From positions 25,928,672-25,992,671 of the forward strand of contig NC_089277.1 in the NCBI RefSeq assembly GCF_963678975.1: DNA of 64,000 bases, read 5' to 3'. This document shows, one piece after another, positions 23,360-33,734 of this stretch (positions are counted from its first letter, which is position 1; each line of letters starts with the position of its first letter). This stretch comes from Dysidea avara (taxonomy: Eukaryota; Porifera; Demospongiae; Dictyoceratida; Dysideidae). Under the pieces are notes generated by a model. It saw nothing but the letters and a program-made list of their open reading frames with translations, made no database searches and had not been told where the DNA came from. The position numbers and the translations under genes are program-made.

Positions 23360-25880
23360 ATTACAGAACTCTCTGCATGGTGGTTTCTTTGTAACTTAAC
23401 ACTCTACAAGGTGACTTCTTCTAGCTGATCTCTCTACAGGGTGATTTGCTTGTAGCTGAACTATCTACAAGGTGACTTCTTCTAGCTGATCTATCCACAG
23501 GGTGAATTGTTTGCAGCTGAACTATCTACAAGGTAATTGGTAACTATTTTTCTAGCTGATCTCTCTACAGGGTGATTTGTTTGTAGCTGAATTCTTTACA
23601 GGTAATTTGTTTGCAGCTGAGCTCTTTACAGAATGGTTTCTTTGTAGCTGAACTCTCTACAAGGTAACTTCTTCTAGCTGATCTTCTACAGGGTGATTTG
23701 TTTGCAGCTGAACTCTCTACATGGTGGTTTCTTTGTAACTGAAATCTCTACAAGGTGAATTCTTCTAGCTGATCTTTCTACAGGGTGATTTGTTTGTAGC
23801 TGAACTTTCTACAAGGAAACTTCTTCTAACTGATCTCTCTACAGGGTGAATTGTTTGCAGCTGAACTATCTACAAGGTAACTGGTAACTATTATTCTAGC
23901 TGATCTCTCTACAGGGTGATTTGTTTGTAACTGAATTCTGTACAGGTGATTTGTTTGCAGCTGAGCTCTTTACAGAATGGTTTCTTTGTAGCTGAACTCT
24001 CTACAAGGTAACTTCTTCTAGCTGATCTTTCTACTGGGTGATTTGTTTGTAGCTGAATTTTCTATAGGGTGACTTGTTTGCAGTTGAACTCTCTACATGG
24101 TGGTTTCTTTGTAGCTGAAATCTCTACAAGGTGAATTAATCTAGCTGATCTTTCTACAGGCTGATTTGTTTGTAGTTGAACTCTCTACAAGGAAACTGCT
24201 TCTAACTGATCTCTGTACAGGGTGAATTGTTTGTAGCTGAACTGTCTACAACGTAACTTCTTCTAGCTGATCTCTCTACAGGGTGATTTGTTTGTAGCTG
24301 AATGCTGTACAGGTGATTTGTTTGCAGCTAAACTCATTACAAAATGGTTTCTTTGTAGCTGAACTCTCTACAAGGTAACTTCTTCTAGCTGATCTTTCTA
24401 CTGGGTGATTTGTTTGTAACTTAATTTTCTACAGGGTGATTTGTTTGCAGCTGAACTCTCTACATGGTGGTTTCTTTGTTGCTGAACTCTCTACAAGGTG
24501 AATTCTTCTACCTGATCTCTCTACAGGGTAATTTGTTTGTAACTGAACTCTGTGCAAGGTGCTTTAATTTTTGTAGGTGATCTCACTGCAGGTTGATTTG
24601 TTTGTAGCTGAACTCAATGAAGGGTGATTTGCTTGTAGCTGAACTCCTTACATTGTGTCTAGTTTCTAGCTGATCTCTCTACGGGGTGATTTGTTTGTAG
24701 CTGATATCTCTACAAGTTGATTTGACAATGTGTGTAGCTGATCTCTCTGCAGGTTGATTTATTTGTAGCCGATCTCTTTACAGGGTAATTTGTTTGTAGC
24801 TGAACTATCTATAAAGTGATTTGTTTGCAGCTGATCTCTCTACAGGTTGATGTGTTTGTAGCTGAACTCACTAAAGGGTGATTTGCTTGTAGCTGAACTC
24901 CTTACATTGTGTCTAGTTTCTAGCTGATCTCTCTATACAGGGTGATTTTTGTAGCTGAACTCTCTACAGGTTGATTTGTGTGTAATTGATCTCTCTACAA
25001 GTTGATTTGTTTGTAGCTGATCTCTGCATGTTGATTTGTTTCTAGTTGATCGCTCTACAGGTTGATTTGTTTGTAGTTGAACTCTCTACAGGGTAATTTG
25101 CTTGTAGCTGAACTCCTTACATTGTGTCTATTTTCTAGCTGATCTCTCTACAGGGTGATTTGCTTGTAGCTGATCTCTCTACAAGTTGATTTGTGTGTAG
25201 CTGATCTCTCTGCAGGTTGATTTGTTTGTAGCCAATCTCTCTACAAGGTAATTTGTTTGTAGCTGAACTGTCTATAAGGTAGTTTGTTTGTAGCTGATCT
25301 CTCTGCAGGTTGATTTGTTTTAGCTGAACTCTCTACAGGGTGATTGCTTGTAGCTGAACTCTCTACAGGGTGATTTGTTTCTAGCTTATCTCTCTACAGG
25401 TTGATTTGTGTGTAACTGATCTCTCTACAAGCTGATTTGTTTGTAGCTGATCTCTCTGCAGGTTGATTTGTTTCTAGCTGATCTCTCTACAAGTTGATTT
25501 GTTTGTTGTTGATCGCTCTAAAGGTTGATTTGTTTGTAGCTGAACTGTCTACAAAGTGTTTTGTTTGTAGCTGATCTCTCTACAGGGTAATTTGTTTGTA
25601 GCTGAACTCTCTGCACAGTGACTTGTGTGTAGCTGAATTCTCTAGAGAGTGATTTAATTGTAGGTGAACTCTCTACAGGGTGCATGATTTATTTATAGTT
25701 GAACTCTCTTCAGTGTGACTTGTAATGTTCTGAATCTCTACAGTGATATAATTGTAGCTTAACTCTCCACAGGGTGACTTGCTTCTTGCTGAACTGTCTA
25801 TAAGATTAACTGTTTGCAGCTGAAGTCCCTACAGAATAACTTGTAATGTAATAGAATTCTCTAATGGAGTAAATAAATTA
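23360..25880 (+). repeat. 31-bp minisatellite array C
   Basis: Same monomer and same variants as arrays A and B, and the same diverged terminal stretch (TCTAATGGAGTAAATAAATT) before the next dispersed element. The three arrays therefore repeat a common plan: array, diverged end, dispersed element. Confidence 0.95.
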
Positions 25881-26623
25881 GCTGAATGCTCTATTAGGGT
25901 GACTGTTCTATCAGAGTATCTCGATCTCGCATTTGCTACACGGAGTTGGCTTTCGAATCATAACTCAGTGGTTTGTAATCCGATTCTTCTGTACAACTGC
26001 AAGGACTTTCTATGAAGATTATTCCAGCTATACACCGATTTTCAGCTCATTGCTCTAAGCGGTTTGCCTGAAAACTAATACTTTTTTATTCATAAAAATC
26101 GATCGCGTAATTGTGGCACAGGTTGGGTTTTGTGTCATATCTCCATGGTCTTTATCTCGATTCCTTTCAAACCACCAAAAGGCACTCCTACGATGGTTAC
26201 TCTAATTACATAGCAATTGTTAACTCATTCCATGAAGCCGTTTACCCTGTAGGCGTGACAACAAATCGACCTTGTTTTACGCGAATAATCGGTCATAACT
26301 CCTGAACCATTCATCGGATTTGCACCAAATACTAGCATTCGCCTTTGGACTCCCTTTCAGTGTGCCAAATTTCAAGGCGATCAGAGTTCGCGTTTACGTT
26401 TTATAGCAATTTTTGCAAGTGTGCGAAAACACAAAGAATAAAAACCAAGAAAAAAAATCGAAACTTTGGTAGCTCGTATCTCGGAAATGACTGGAGCGAT
26501 TTCCTTCAAATATAGACTGTAAACTCCCATGGCTGGCGGGCAACTCTGTAGCAAATTTGGTTCCAATCGGATAAGGGATCACCGAGATACAAAGGTGTGA
26601 AAATGACGTTTTCTTTCTTCCTG
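25870..26623 (+). mobile_element. 850-bp dispersed element, copy 3, 5' part
   Basis: Homologous to copies 1 and 2 up to TTTCTTTCTTCCTG, where a transposon (26,624-27,254) interrupts it. The rest resumes at 27,255. Confidence 0.75.
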
Positions 26624-27254
26624 CACTGTTAAAAATAGGGTGTAATCCAATCACCTTTAGAGGAGTTCTAACTGCTGTGTAAATTAAACTCCTTTGAAGG
26701 GAGTTGTAGTACTCCCCAGGGGTGCTCTAGGAGCAACTAAAAGGTGTTACAAAGGCGTTACAATACTCCCTAAGGGTGTTCTAGGAATAGCTATAAAGGC
26801 ATCACAGTACACTTTAAAGGTGTTCTAGTGCTCTCCATGGTGGCATTTTGTTGAAAAGAAATGTAGGCTTGCTATAACATTCCGGTAACCTTCATGTTGA
26901 TTTCAATTTATACGCAATGATTAACAACAACAAACCACATTAGCTGTACACAATTATATTTTTGCAACACTTTTATACTTATCACATGGTTGTATCCAAG
27001 TTACTCTTATAGAAGTTAACAAAATGTATTTATAACCTAATTTTTAATAGAAGCATCCTATTGTGGGTTTCAATATACCAAGCTGTAGGCAAACACCCTT
27101 ACAGTGGCTTAGCTATTATGGGGAATAAAGTGACATTTGTGGTGTTCAATAACACCCCTAGTGCTACAGCACTCCCTTAGGGTGTTGTAAATACCATGGG
27201 TGTACATGAACACCTTTACGATGGGTGCACCTGTAACACCTCATTTTAACAGTG
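26624..27254. mobile_element. CACTG-ended 631-bp element nested in the dispersed element
   Basis: Ends are CACTGTTAAAAATAGGGTGT and ACACCTCATTTTAACAGTG. The uninterrupted copies read TTCCTGTCAATATAC at this point, so the insertion left a short TG duplication. The inside holds many AGGGTGTTxTA-type sub-repeats and no coding region. The CACTG ends suggest the CACTA/CMC group, as for the 246-bp element. Confidence 0.75.
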
Positions 27255-27321
27255 TGTCAATATACATACGGTATGGCTCGCCGGTTCTTGGGCCGCACGA
27301 CACACTACCGTGTGTCTTGAT
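27255..27321 (+). mobile_element. 850-bp dispersed element, copy 3, 3' end
   Basis: Continues from the interruption with TCAATATAC, then the GGCTCGCCGGTTCTTGGGCC block, hairpin and CTTGAT. Confidence 0.75.
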
Positions 27322-28583
27322 AAAAGTATTTGGGGGAGTTTGTTAAGAGAGTTCCACTGTAACTTATAATAAAAGTATGTATATTGTACTTCATTATGTG
27401 ACCGAATTTTGGAAAACCGTCGATATACGCACAATGGTACTTTTATAGGCAGTTGCTATTCGCACGGTCACGTGTGAATAGCACGGAGCTATTCGTATGT
27501 GACCGTGCGAATAGCACAGAACCCCGCTCAGAGCTATTCGCACGGTTACTAAGAGAAGACAGATGCAGTTAGCATGTGCGTACACATAGATCCTTTACTA
27601 TGGCATAAATCTTCGGGGTGTGTACGTGCATGCGGGAAGTGTAATGGATAGATCATACGTCACCGAATTTTGGTCGTGTGAGTCCAAGGATACACCATGC
27701 ATCCACACGCATTAATACGTTTTCTCTGCTATGGACTGCTAGCTGTTGGTTGTGTACTTACATATTATAGCCATCGTTGTAAAACATGCAAGCATGTGTT
27801 AGACCCAACTGCATGGATGGTAAATTGTACGCAGTCATGAAGTTCATAATCAGTTAGAGTTTTACAAACTGATATATATGATAAAATTAATAAGTAGAGA
27901 TTTACAAAATAGCACACATCGTAAAGTAGCAGATTAATTAGATAAAAATAATCCAATAGGAGTCATGCAGTCTGAGTCAAAAATATTGCCAAATGCATCC
28001 TCGCATCCCTTCTAGTTACAAAACCACATTTTTCCAACAGCATTCATTCACTTGCCCTCTTCCAAAGTGATGCGAACGCAAGAGTGATGCCATCCTACAG
28101 TAAACAAAGAAATTTATCATTAGCATACAAGTATAGACAAGGCTGAATTTTACCTTAATTCCATCACATACATCACTTTCATTGTTTCTCCTGTAGAACA
28201 AGTAGCATCCCCTTGTTTAGTTATTGAACTGTGGCTAGGGGGTCTACAACTCCGAGGAATCATGACAATGGACAGAATTCAATTCCAAAATTGAAAAACT
28301 TTTCTGTAATACCCGACAAGCAAGAGTCAGCACCAGGATTCACTGGGTATTAATTGTCTAATACCATACCTGTTTCTCTGCCCATACAAAAGTCTCAATA
28401 GTAGCAGTGAAATTTATCCCGTATTTCACTGGTAGCAGTGAAAAAGTTGTAATTGCAATTTCATTGGCTAGAATTTATGTTAAAAATTAGTGTTGACACG
28501 TGTTTAGTACATAGTGACAGATTGCGTATATAGCACGCTAATGCACAGCATGCGCATATGCAGCGAGTATGGTATTAACTGGG
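27322..28583. other. Intergenic DNA with repeat remnants
   Basis: Positions 27,331-27,369 repeat the sequence at 12,772-12,810 (TTTGGGGGAGTTTGTTAAG and on). A TGTGACCGAATTTTGG end of a TIR element lies at 27,396, and CGTGCGAATAGCAC palindromic units at 27,455-27,550. No gene was recognised. Confidence 0.5.
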
Positions 28584-28737
28584 AATAGCATGGGTAGCAG
28601 TGAAATTTGGGATAAATACCACTCTTGTTGTATTGGAAATGGTAAATTTCACTCGGCTTCGCCTCGTGAAATTTATCCCCATTTCCAATACAACACTCGT
28701 GATATTTATCCCAAATTTCACTGCTACCCATGCTATT
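28584..28737. mobile_element. Palindromic MITE with CGGCTTCGCC loop
   Basis: Arms of about 68 bp from AATAGCATGGGTAGCAGTG to its complement, around the loop CACTCGGCTTCGCCTCGTG. No coding capacity. Confidence 0.8.
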
Positions 28738-28901
28738 ACTAGTACTAATCACATAGTGGTTTAATTTGCCATACATTAGTCCTAATAGTAGGAGTGCAAT
28801 TAATCCCAAATCGCACGGCCTTGTTTCTGTAATTGCACTGCAAAGTAGCCAATAAAATAGCAGAATAACAGAAGCCTTTTAAGTGCAACAAGAAAGTGAT
28901 A

Positions 28902-29531
28902 TGTGACCGGATTTCACATAACAAGGCTTCCACACGCACAAAATCAAACTTACGTTTTTACCAGAAATGGATTGCTGGCCTAATACACTATCACATTCCA
29001 CACTGTACTTCCTTCAGGACTGGCAAGTCTGGTTTCTGTGGCAGCTTTCTTCCGACCCTTTCAAAGCCACGAGTGGGAGATTGGCGTCATTGAATGGCCA
29101 TGGCTTTGTGATAATGGTGTGTAGTGAGCTGGGACTTCACAGAGAGCTCACCAATAGTGTTCTCGGTCAATTTGGAGTGATTTGAGGGCCATGGAGAGCC
29201 CAAACTTGGCCTCTGGATTCCAATCGTCTTCTTACTCCATTTTATACCCGTATATTAAGACCACCATCCACCCCCACCCTCCCACCCTATTACTATCACC
29301 TGTGATATTATTACTCACTCGAGAAAAGCTGCCCAAAACAGGGCTAATTTTGGGTATCAGAAATGTATACACCCACTCAGTGATAGCTAGTAAATAGATG
29401 CATACTTGGTGCAAATTTTGTTTGCACAACTGTAGGCACTGGGAAGTTATTACACAATGATTACTTAAAATCGCCATATCTCCTAACGAAGTTTTGTGCG
29501 TCGAAGCCGGGTTTTGTCAAATTCAGTCACA
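28902..29531. mobile_element. TGTGACCGG-ended TIR element A
   Basis: The left end is TGTGACCGGATTTCACA. The right end is its imperfect complement, TTTTGTCAAATTCAGTCACA. The homology extends about 45 bp inward (GGCTTC, GCACAAAA). A TA or TATA repeat at the ends may be the target duplication. The frames inside show no transposase. Related ends are at 32,919, 51,450 and 55,940. Confidence 0.7.
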
Positions 29532-29534
29532 TAT

Positions 29535-29660
29535 AATGAATAGCCAATCAAATAAGCTGACAATAGAAGCCTTTTAAGTGCAACATATGTAGACATTTTG
29601 AGTAGCCAATCAGAATTGCTGACACGCGAAGTCTTTTAAGTGCAACAACAAATGATGTAA
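29535..29660 (+). repeat. Short tandem repeats next to the TIR element
   Basis: AGCCAATCAxAATxGCTGACA with AAGxCTTTTAAGTGCAACA occurs twice here and once at 28,848-28,890, before the inserted element. The element split an older tandem repeat. Confidence 0.6.
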
Positions 29661-29761
29661 TACAAAGAAGGATGATGCAATCACCTGGTAGAAGTTAATG
29701 GCCACATAGAACTGGATAGATGTGTACTACAAACCACGAAGAGTGGTCACTATGTGATTAG

Positions 29762-29904
29762 TAGGCAATCACACGCATTTTCGTGCAATTATGGAATAAT
29801 TGTACTCGTAACAGCCAAAATTGCACTCGGCTTCGCCTCGTGCAATTTTGACTGTTACTCGTACAATTATTCCCTAATTGCACTCAAATTTGTGTGATTA
29901 CCTA
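29762..29904. mobile_element. Palindromic MITE with CGGCTTCGCC loop, second type
   Basis: Arms run from TAGGCAATCACAC to GTGTGATTACCTA with AATAATTGTACTCGTAACAG inside. The loop GCACTCGGCTTCGCCTCGTGC is nearly the same as at 28,584, though the arm sequences differ. Confidence 0.75.
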
Positions 29905-30092
29905 TACAAATTACCGACAATGTCAAAACAATTCAGCCTATGTGATAACAAAAGTGGCACACACCAGGGGTGAATCCATGCAGACTTTCGGAAAGGGGGT
30001 CAAATTGGCATGCTACATTGTTTGGTTTGGTAAGGTGAGACCACTGAAAAAAGGTCACAGCCTGCTGACAATATAGCTGCCCACCCTACCAT

Positions 30093-30338
30093 CACTGCTT
30101 GAAGTTTCTTAGTTTACTAGAGTGGTATATCCCCAGTATATGGAACAGTTAATTGTTTGGAATTTTAGTAGCTTTTCAGTAAACCTGCATTCACTGATGT
30201 TTACTGAGAGTTTAAAACTTAGTAAAACAATTATGTTCCATATACTTAAAGTTACTGACATTTTACTATCAGTATAACTGGGCACAACTACAGTAAAGCA
30301 GCTTAACAAATTAGTAAACTAAGAACCTTCAAGCAGTG
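30093..30338 (-). mobile_element. CACTG-ended 246-bp MITE, copy 2
   Basis: Reverse orientation, same length as the copy at 20,692 and nearly identical, flanked by CAT on both sides. The near-identity indicates recent mobility. Confidence 0.85.
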
Positions 30339-30344
30339 CATGTA

Positions 30345-31147
30345 ACTATGCATTTATCACTGCCTGAAAAAGAAGCTCGCTACACACTGTTCTAATACTA
30401 TGACAGCTTTATTAGCATGACTGCTCTATTAGAGTATCTTGATCTTTATTATGATTGTCATTATGATTAAAGTACCTGGTAAAGGCAGAGCCTGTATACC
30501 AGAAGGCCTAAGATGTTTATATCACCTGCACTAAGTATGTTTGAAAAGTTAGAGAAAGAAGAAAAAATCCATGACTGGATCTTGGTATACTACCTTGGTA
30601 TACTCTCCTTGGTATACTCTCGATCTTGGTATACTCCCTGCTTAAATGCAGTCCGAACATTTTCCTCAGTGTGCACAAACAAAATCTATTTTTCTATACC
30701 TCAAATCTTCATTGTATACCTTCGATGGTGCACGTTTCGCTGCTGAATCTATTGCCGGATTTTGATCATTGTATGATCACGCGATAACTGGATGATTCCA
30801 ACCCACAATCACACATACAGATTACATAAGACAACATGTGTTGCTACTACTAAATACTAATTAGATTACAATCATTGTGCGTGCATTAAGGTTCAGTTCC
30901 TACAATCATGTTGATCATTGAACGTTTAATTGGACGAATTCCGTTCTTTCAAAGGCAGAGACTGTCTCTTAAAGATCATCGTAACTCTTGAACTCGTCTC
31001 CTATACAAAACATCGGACATGTGACGAAAGACCACAGAGAAACGTCCAGAAAGAAAAATCCCGCTCAAAACCACGTGTAGTTTTCGGAGATGAATGAACC
31101 GTGTACTATCCGTAAAATAATAACATCACGTGACTGCCGTGCGAATA
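30345..31147. other. Intergenic DNA
   Basis: Contains an ACTGCTCTATTAGAGTATC module at 30,420 and four close copies of CTTGGTATACT at 30,576-30,640. No gene was recognised. Confidence 0.5.
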
Positions 31148-31365
31148 GCACGAAGCTATTGGTACGCAATCTCGTTATGTACAGACTTGCTCAACCCCAA
31201 AATTACGTAATACAGGAAAGTGGGTTGTCACGTGATCACAGCACAAACCGTTTTGTGGTCAACAAGTTTTCTGCGTAACAATGATGATTGAGTGACTTTT
31301 ATTTAAAGATTTGTTTACAGTGGAGTGGATATGTATAACAGGTGACCTCAAGCTACCCTATGTCT

Positions 31366-32355
31366 TGGCTTCTGCTTCATGGAAGGTATTATAAAACTCA
31401 AATTGTGTGGCTATGCTAACTAACTGAGTAGTGAGTTAAATACTTAGAGTAATAAGTAGTCAGTATAGTGTACTGGTAATTGTGTATGCCAAGTAGCACT
31501 TTCATTACATGGACTCTAAGTAGTGATTGAGCCTTGAGCTAATAATGTATGGCATTGTTATCAGGTGGTTACAAATCAACCAAGCTTACCAACCAATACC
31601 TGTAACCTTACCAGTTATCTGCACATGGGACAATGTTGGAATTTGCCTGCTTTGTGCTGTTGCCATATAGTATAGGTGAAGCGACATAGCCAACCTGGCT
31701 GGCTTGGTAATTGCAGGTTCCAGGTTCAATGCCCCCCCCACTCCAAGTGTAAGTTGCAGTTTCCTTGAGCAAGAGACCTACCTACTATGACTGTATAACT
31801 GGGACTTGGGGAAGCTAGTGTCACTTAGTGGTGTTGGGGTTATGAGTTCCATGGGAGTTTACTGGTTGCTTGCAAAATGTAAAAACAAAATCACGTGCAC
31901 ATTTCACTTGAAGAATTTCTGATGAAAATTTGTGTTCTGCCTATCATGACAATCAGAATGCTTATGCATCATGTTTTGCTGGCAAACTGTTAACTACAAT
32001 CCTTGCTATATCATTCAAGATATTCGTATCACGGGTCACGTGTTTGATCATGTATTTGTTCTTATACATTTTTGCAAAATTGGTAAAAGCGTGTTCAGTG
32101 TCCCAGATGATTGAATTTCACGGCTTGTGTTGTACTCTTCTTGATGCTTTCCATGAGCTCTGTACAATGTTCTTTATTTCATTGTTTAATAGCAGTATTG
32201 CAAACAGAATGTTTGGAAATTATGCCTGGTATTCATTTGATACCTGGAATTTGTTTAGTTGAACAATTACTCCATATTTTGTTGTGCCTTATACTAATTG
32301 TTTTATTTTGCAGAGTATTAAACAAGATGTCGCAGAATTCACCAGTTTGAACAAT
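31366..32355 (+). pseudogene. Duplicated small gene start, left copy (frameshifted)
   Basis: Exon-like piece 1 reads MSWLLLHG and ends AAG|GTATTA. Piece 2 follows TTTTATTTTGCAG at about 32,314 and ends CCTGAT|GTAAGTG. In the right arm the two pieces join in frame as MSWLLLHGRVLKQDVTEF. Here one A is missing after ATTAAA, so the join runs to a TGA after NSPV. The pairing of both splice signals in two diverged copies suggests a real 5' gene end. The identity is unknown. Confidence 0.4.
31670..31890 (+). mobile_element. tRNA-derived SINE-like sequence, left-arm copy
   Basis: Contains GGCTTGGTAATTGCAGGTTC and GGTTCAATGCC, like the anticodon arm and B box of a tRNA, followed by TTCCTTGAGCAAGAGACCT, a motif reminiscent of the body of V-SINE type elements. 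A 12-bp segment present in the right-arm copy is missing here. Confidence 0.6.
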
Positions 32356-32449
32356 CCTGATGTAAGTGTATTATTTGTTTAATATAGACCATGTCCAGTC
32401 TTTGGACATGATTTTATATAAATAAATTGAAAGTGTTGATCGTACACGA

Positions 32450-32915
32450 TATGATCATCCTAAAGTATCACAAGAACACTGTAGTAATAGTCTTAACTTA
32501 TCGAACGTTCCCTTCACTATGAGTATTTAATATTTTCCCAACATGTATTGTAGATTTTGCTTTCAAATTAATGGTGACCACATCCTCAGTAGCAGGTGGC
32601 TAGTTTCCAGCCCCTAGTATGTGGGGGGCTTAAATTAAGCTTCTTACTAAAGTCACCTCCATATAAATTGCAATCACTGGGTATTTGTTGTGTGTAATCT
32701 TATTTAATTTTTGGCGATGTAAAACTACTACTACATAGGAACATGCGTTTACTGCTTAATTTGGTGCAGTCATAAATGGAACTAACTGCTATAACTTTGG
32801 TTGTGAATTGTCACATTTGTACATTGGTGTGCTTTAATGTGTATTGACATGGGTGTAAATGAGTGATACTTGCATGATTTATCTGTTCACAACCTATAAC
32901 AAAGTCCAATTCATA
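32450..32915. other. Interior of the inverted duplication, no gene recognised
   Basis: AT-rich and unique within the window. No domain, no strong splice pair. Confidence 0.4.
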
Positions 32916-32918
32916 ATT

Positions 32919-33169
32919 TGTGACCGGGCCTGCGATAATAGGGCATGTGGGCACATGATTTTTGCCTACTTTTTCACACTTTCATCACTCATAACATTTT
33001 GGATCATTATGCTATAGCATTGCAATTTTCAGCCCTTTGTCCGCAATTCATTGGCATCATGATGCAAGTTACAGAATGGAAATATACTTTTCCAATACTG
33101 AGATATGACCTATAGAGCGACATGGTGTAGTTTGTGCCCACATGCCCTGTTTTCGCAGGCTCAGTCACA
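32919..33169. mobile_element. TGTGACCGG-ended TIR element B (251 bp)
   Basis: Ends are TGTGACCGGGCCTGCGATAA and the complement of TTTCGCAGGCTCAGTCACA. Homology extends to GGGCATGTGGGCAC, about 36 bp. A short element without coding capacity. Confidence 0.75.
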
Positions 33170-33237
33170 TTTGTAGGGAGAGTATGTAAAAGAAACCAAG
33201 AGTACTGAACAGGTGTATTACTCATGTAATAGTATTG

Positions 33238-33256
33238 CTCACACACACACACACAC
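33238..33256. repeat. CA microsatellite
   Basis: A run of about nine CA/AC dinucleotides. Confidence 0.9.
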
Positions 33257-33393
33257 TGTTGATGTATCTCAATTATTGCTCCCCCTGGTCACGTGCTGTT
33301 GTAAGTGTTACCTCGTGTTTTATGCGATTGTTATTGAGTTCCATTTGTGCTGCTGTTACGGAGTTTACACCGATGATAAATGATTGCGTGAAG

Positions 33394-33730
33394 TAACATG
33401 GATATTTTAGTAATTGTTTGTTTATAGTGCCATTAAGGGTTGCCGTATTTAGCCCAATTCGGCCAGTGGAAACATGATAGCATTAAAGGGGAAATGGCTA
33501 ATGTTAAAGTTCTGGCATCGCTAAATGGATCCCTGAAGGTGTGGCAACACTCTCATTTGTGCAACCATTGTTTTAGCGAACTGGGGGTCCTTACTACACT
33601 TTCCTTGTACAATAACTGTTGAATACTTGGTTGAATAACACAGAAAACTGGCGAACAAAGGCCCGTTGCCACATACACATTTCCAATTACCATTTCACAT
33701 AAATGAACAATTACTGAAATATCCATGTTA
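33394..33730. mobile_element. TAACATGGATATT-ended TIR element (337 bp)
   Basis: Inverted ends of about 38 bp starting TAACATGGATATTTTAG, TAATTGTTTGTTTAT and mirrored by AATTACTGAAATATCCATG TTA. The inside is GC-richer (GGATCCCTGAAGGTGTGGC) and non-coding. The superfamily is not assigned. Confidence 0.75.
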
Positions 33731-33734
33731 TTAT

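Larger units (their letters stand above)
31148..32442 (+). repeat. Left arm of a large inverted duplication
   Basis: Matches the complement of 37,862-39,722 in order, from GCAATCTCGTTATGTACAGAC at the outer end to GTGTTGATCG at the inner end. The arm includes a SINE-like sequence and two short conserved exon-like pieces. Differences between the arms include many substitutions, a tandem duplication and a MITE remnant in the right arm, so the event is old. Confidence 0.85.

Noticed and set aside
20721-30309. Two almost identical 66-codon open frames (20,721-20,921 plus and 30,109-30,309 minus)
   Set aside because: They match only because the whole 246-bp MITE is nearly identical. There is no evidence of coding selection.
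31690-31750. A functional tRNA gene
   Set aside because: The B-box-like part is present, but the acceptor stem does not pair and the copy in the other arm shows a SINE-like body, so it is a tRNA-derived repeat.
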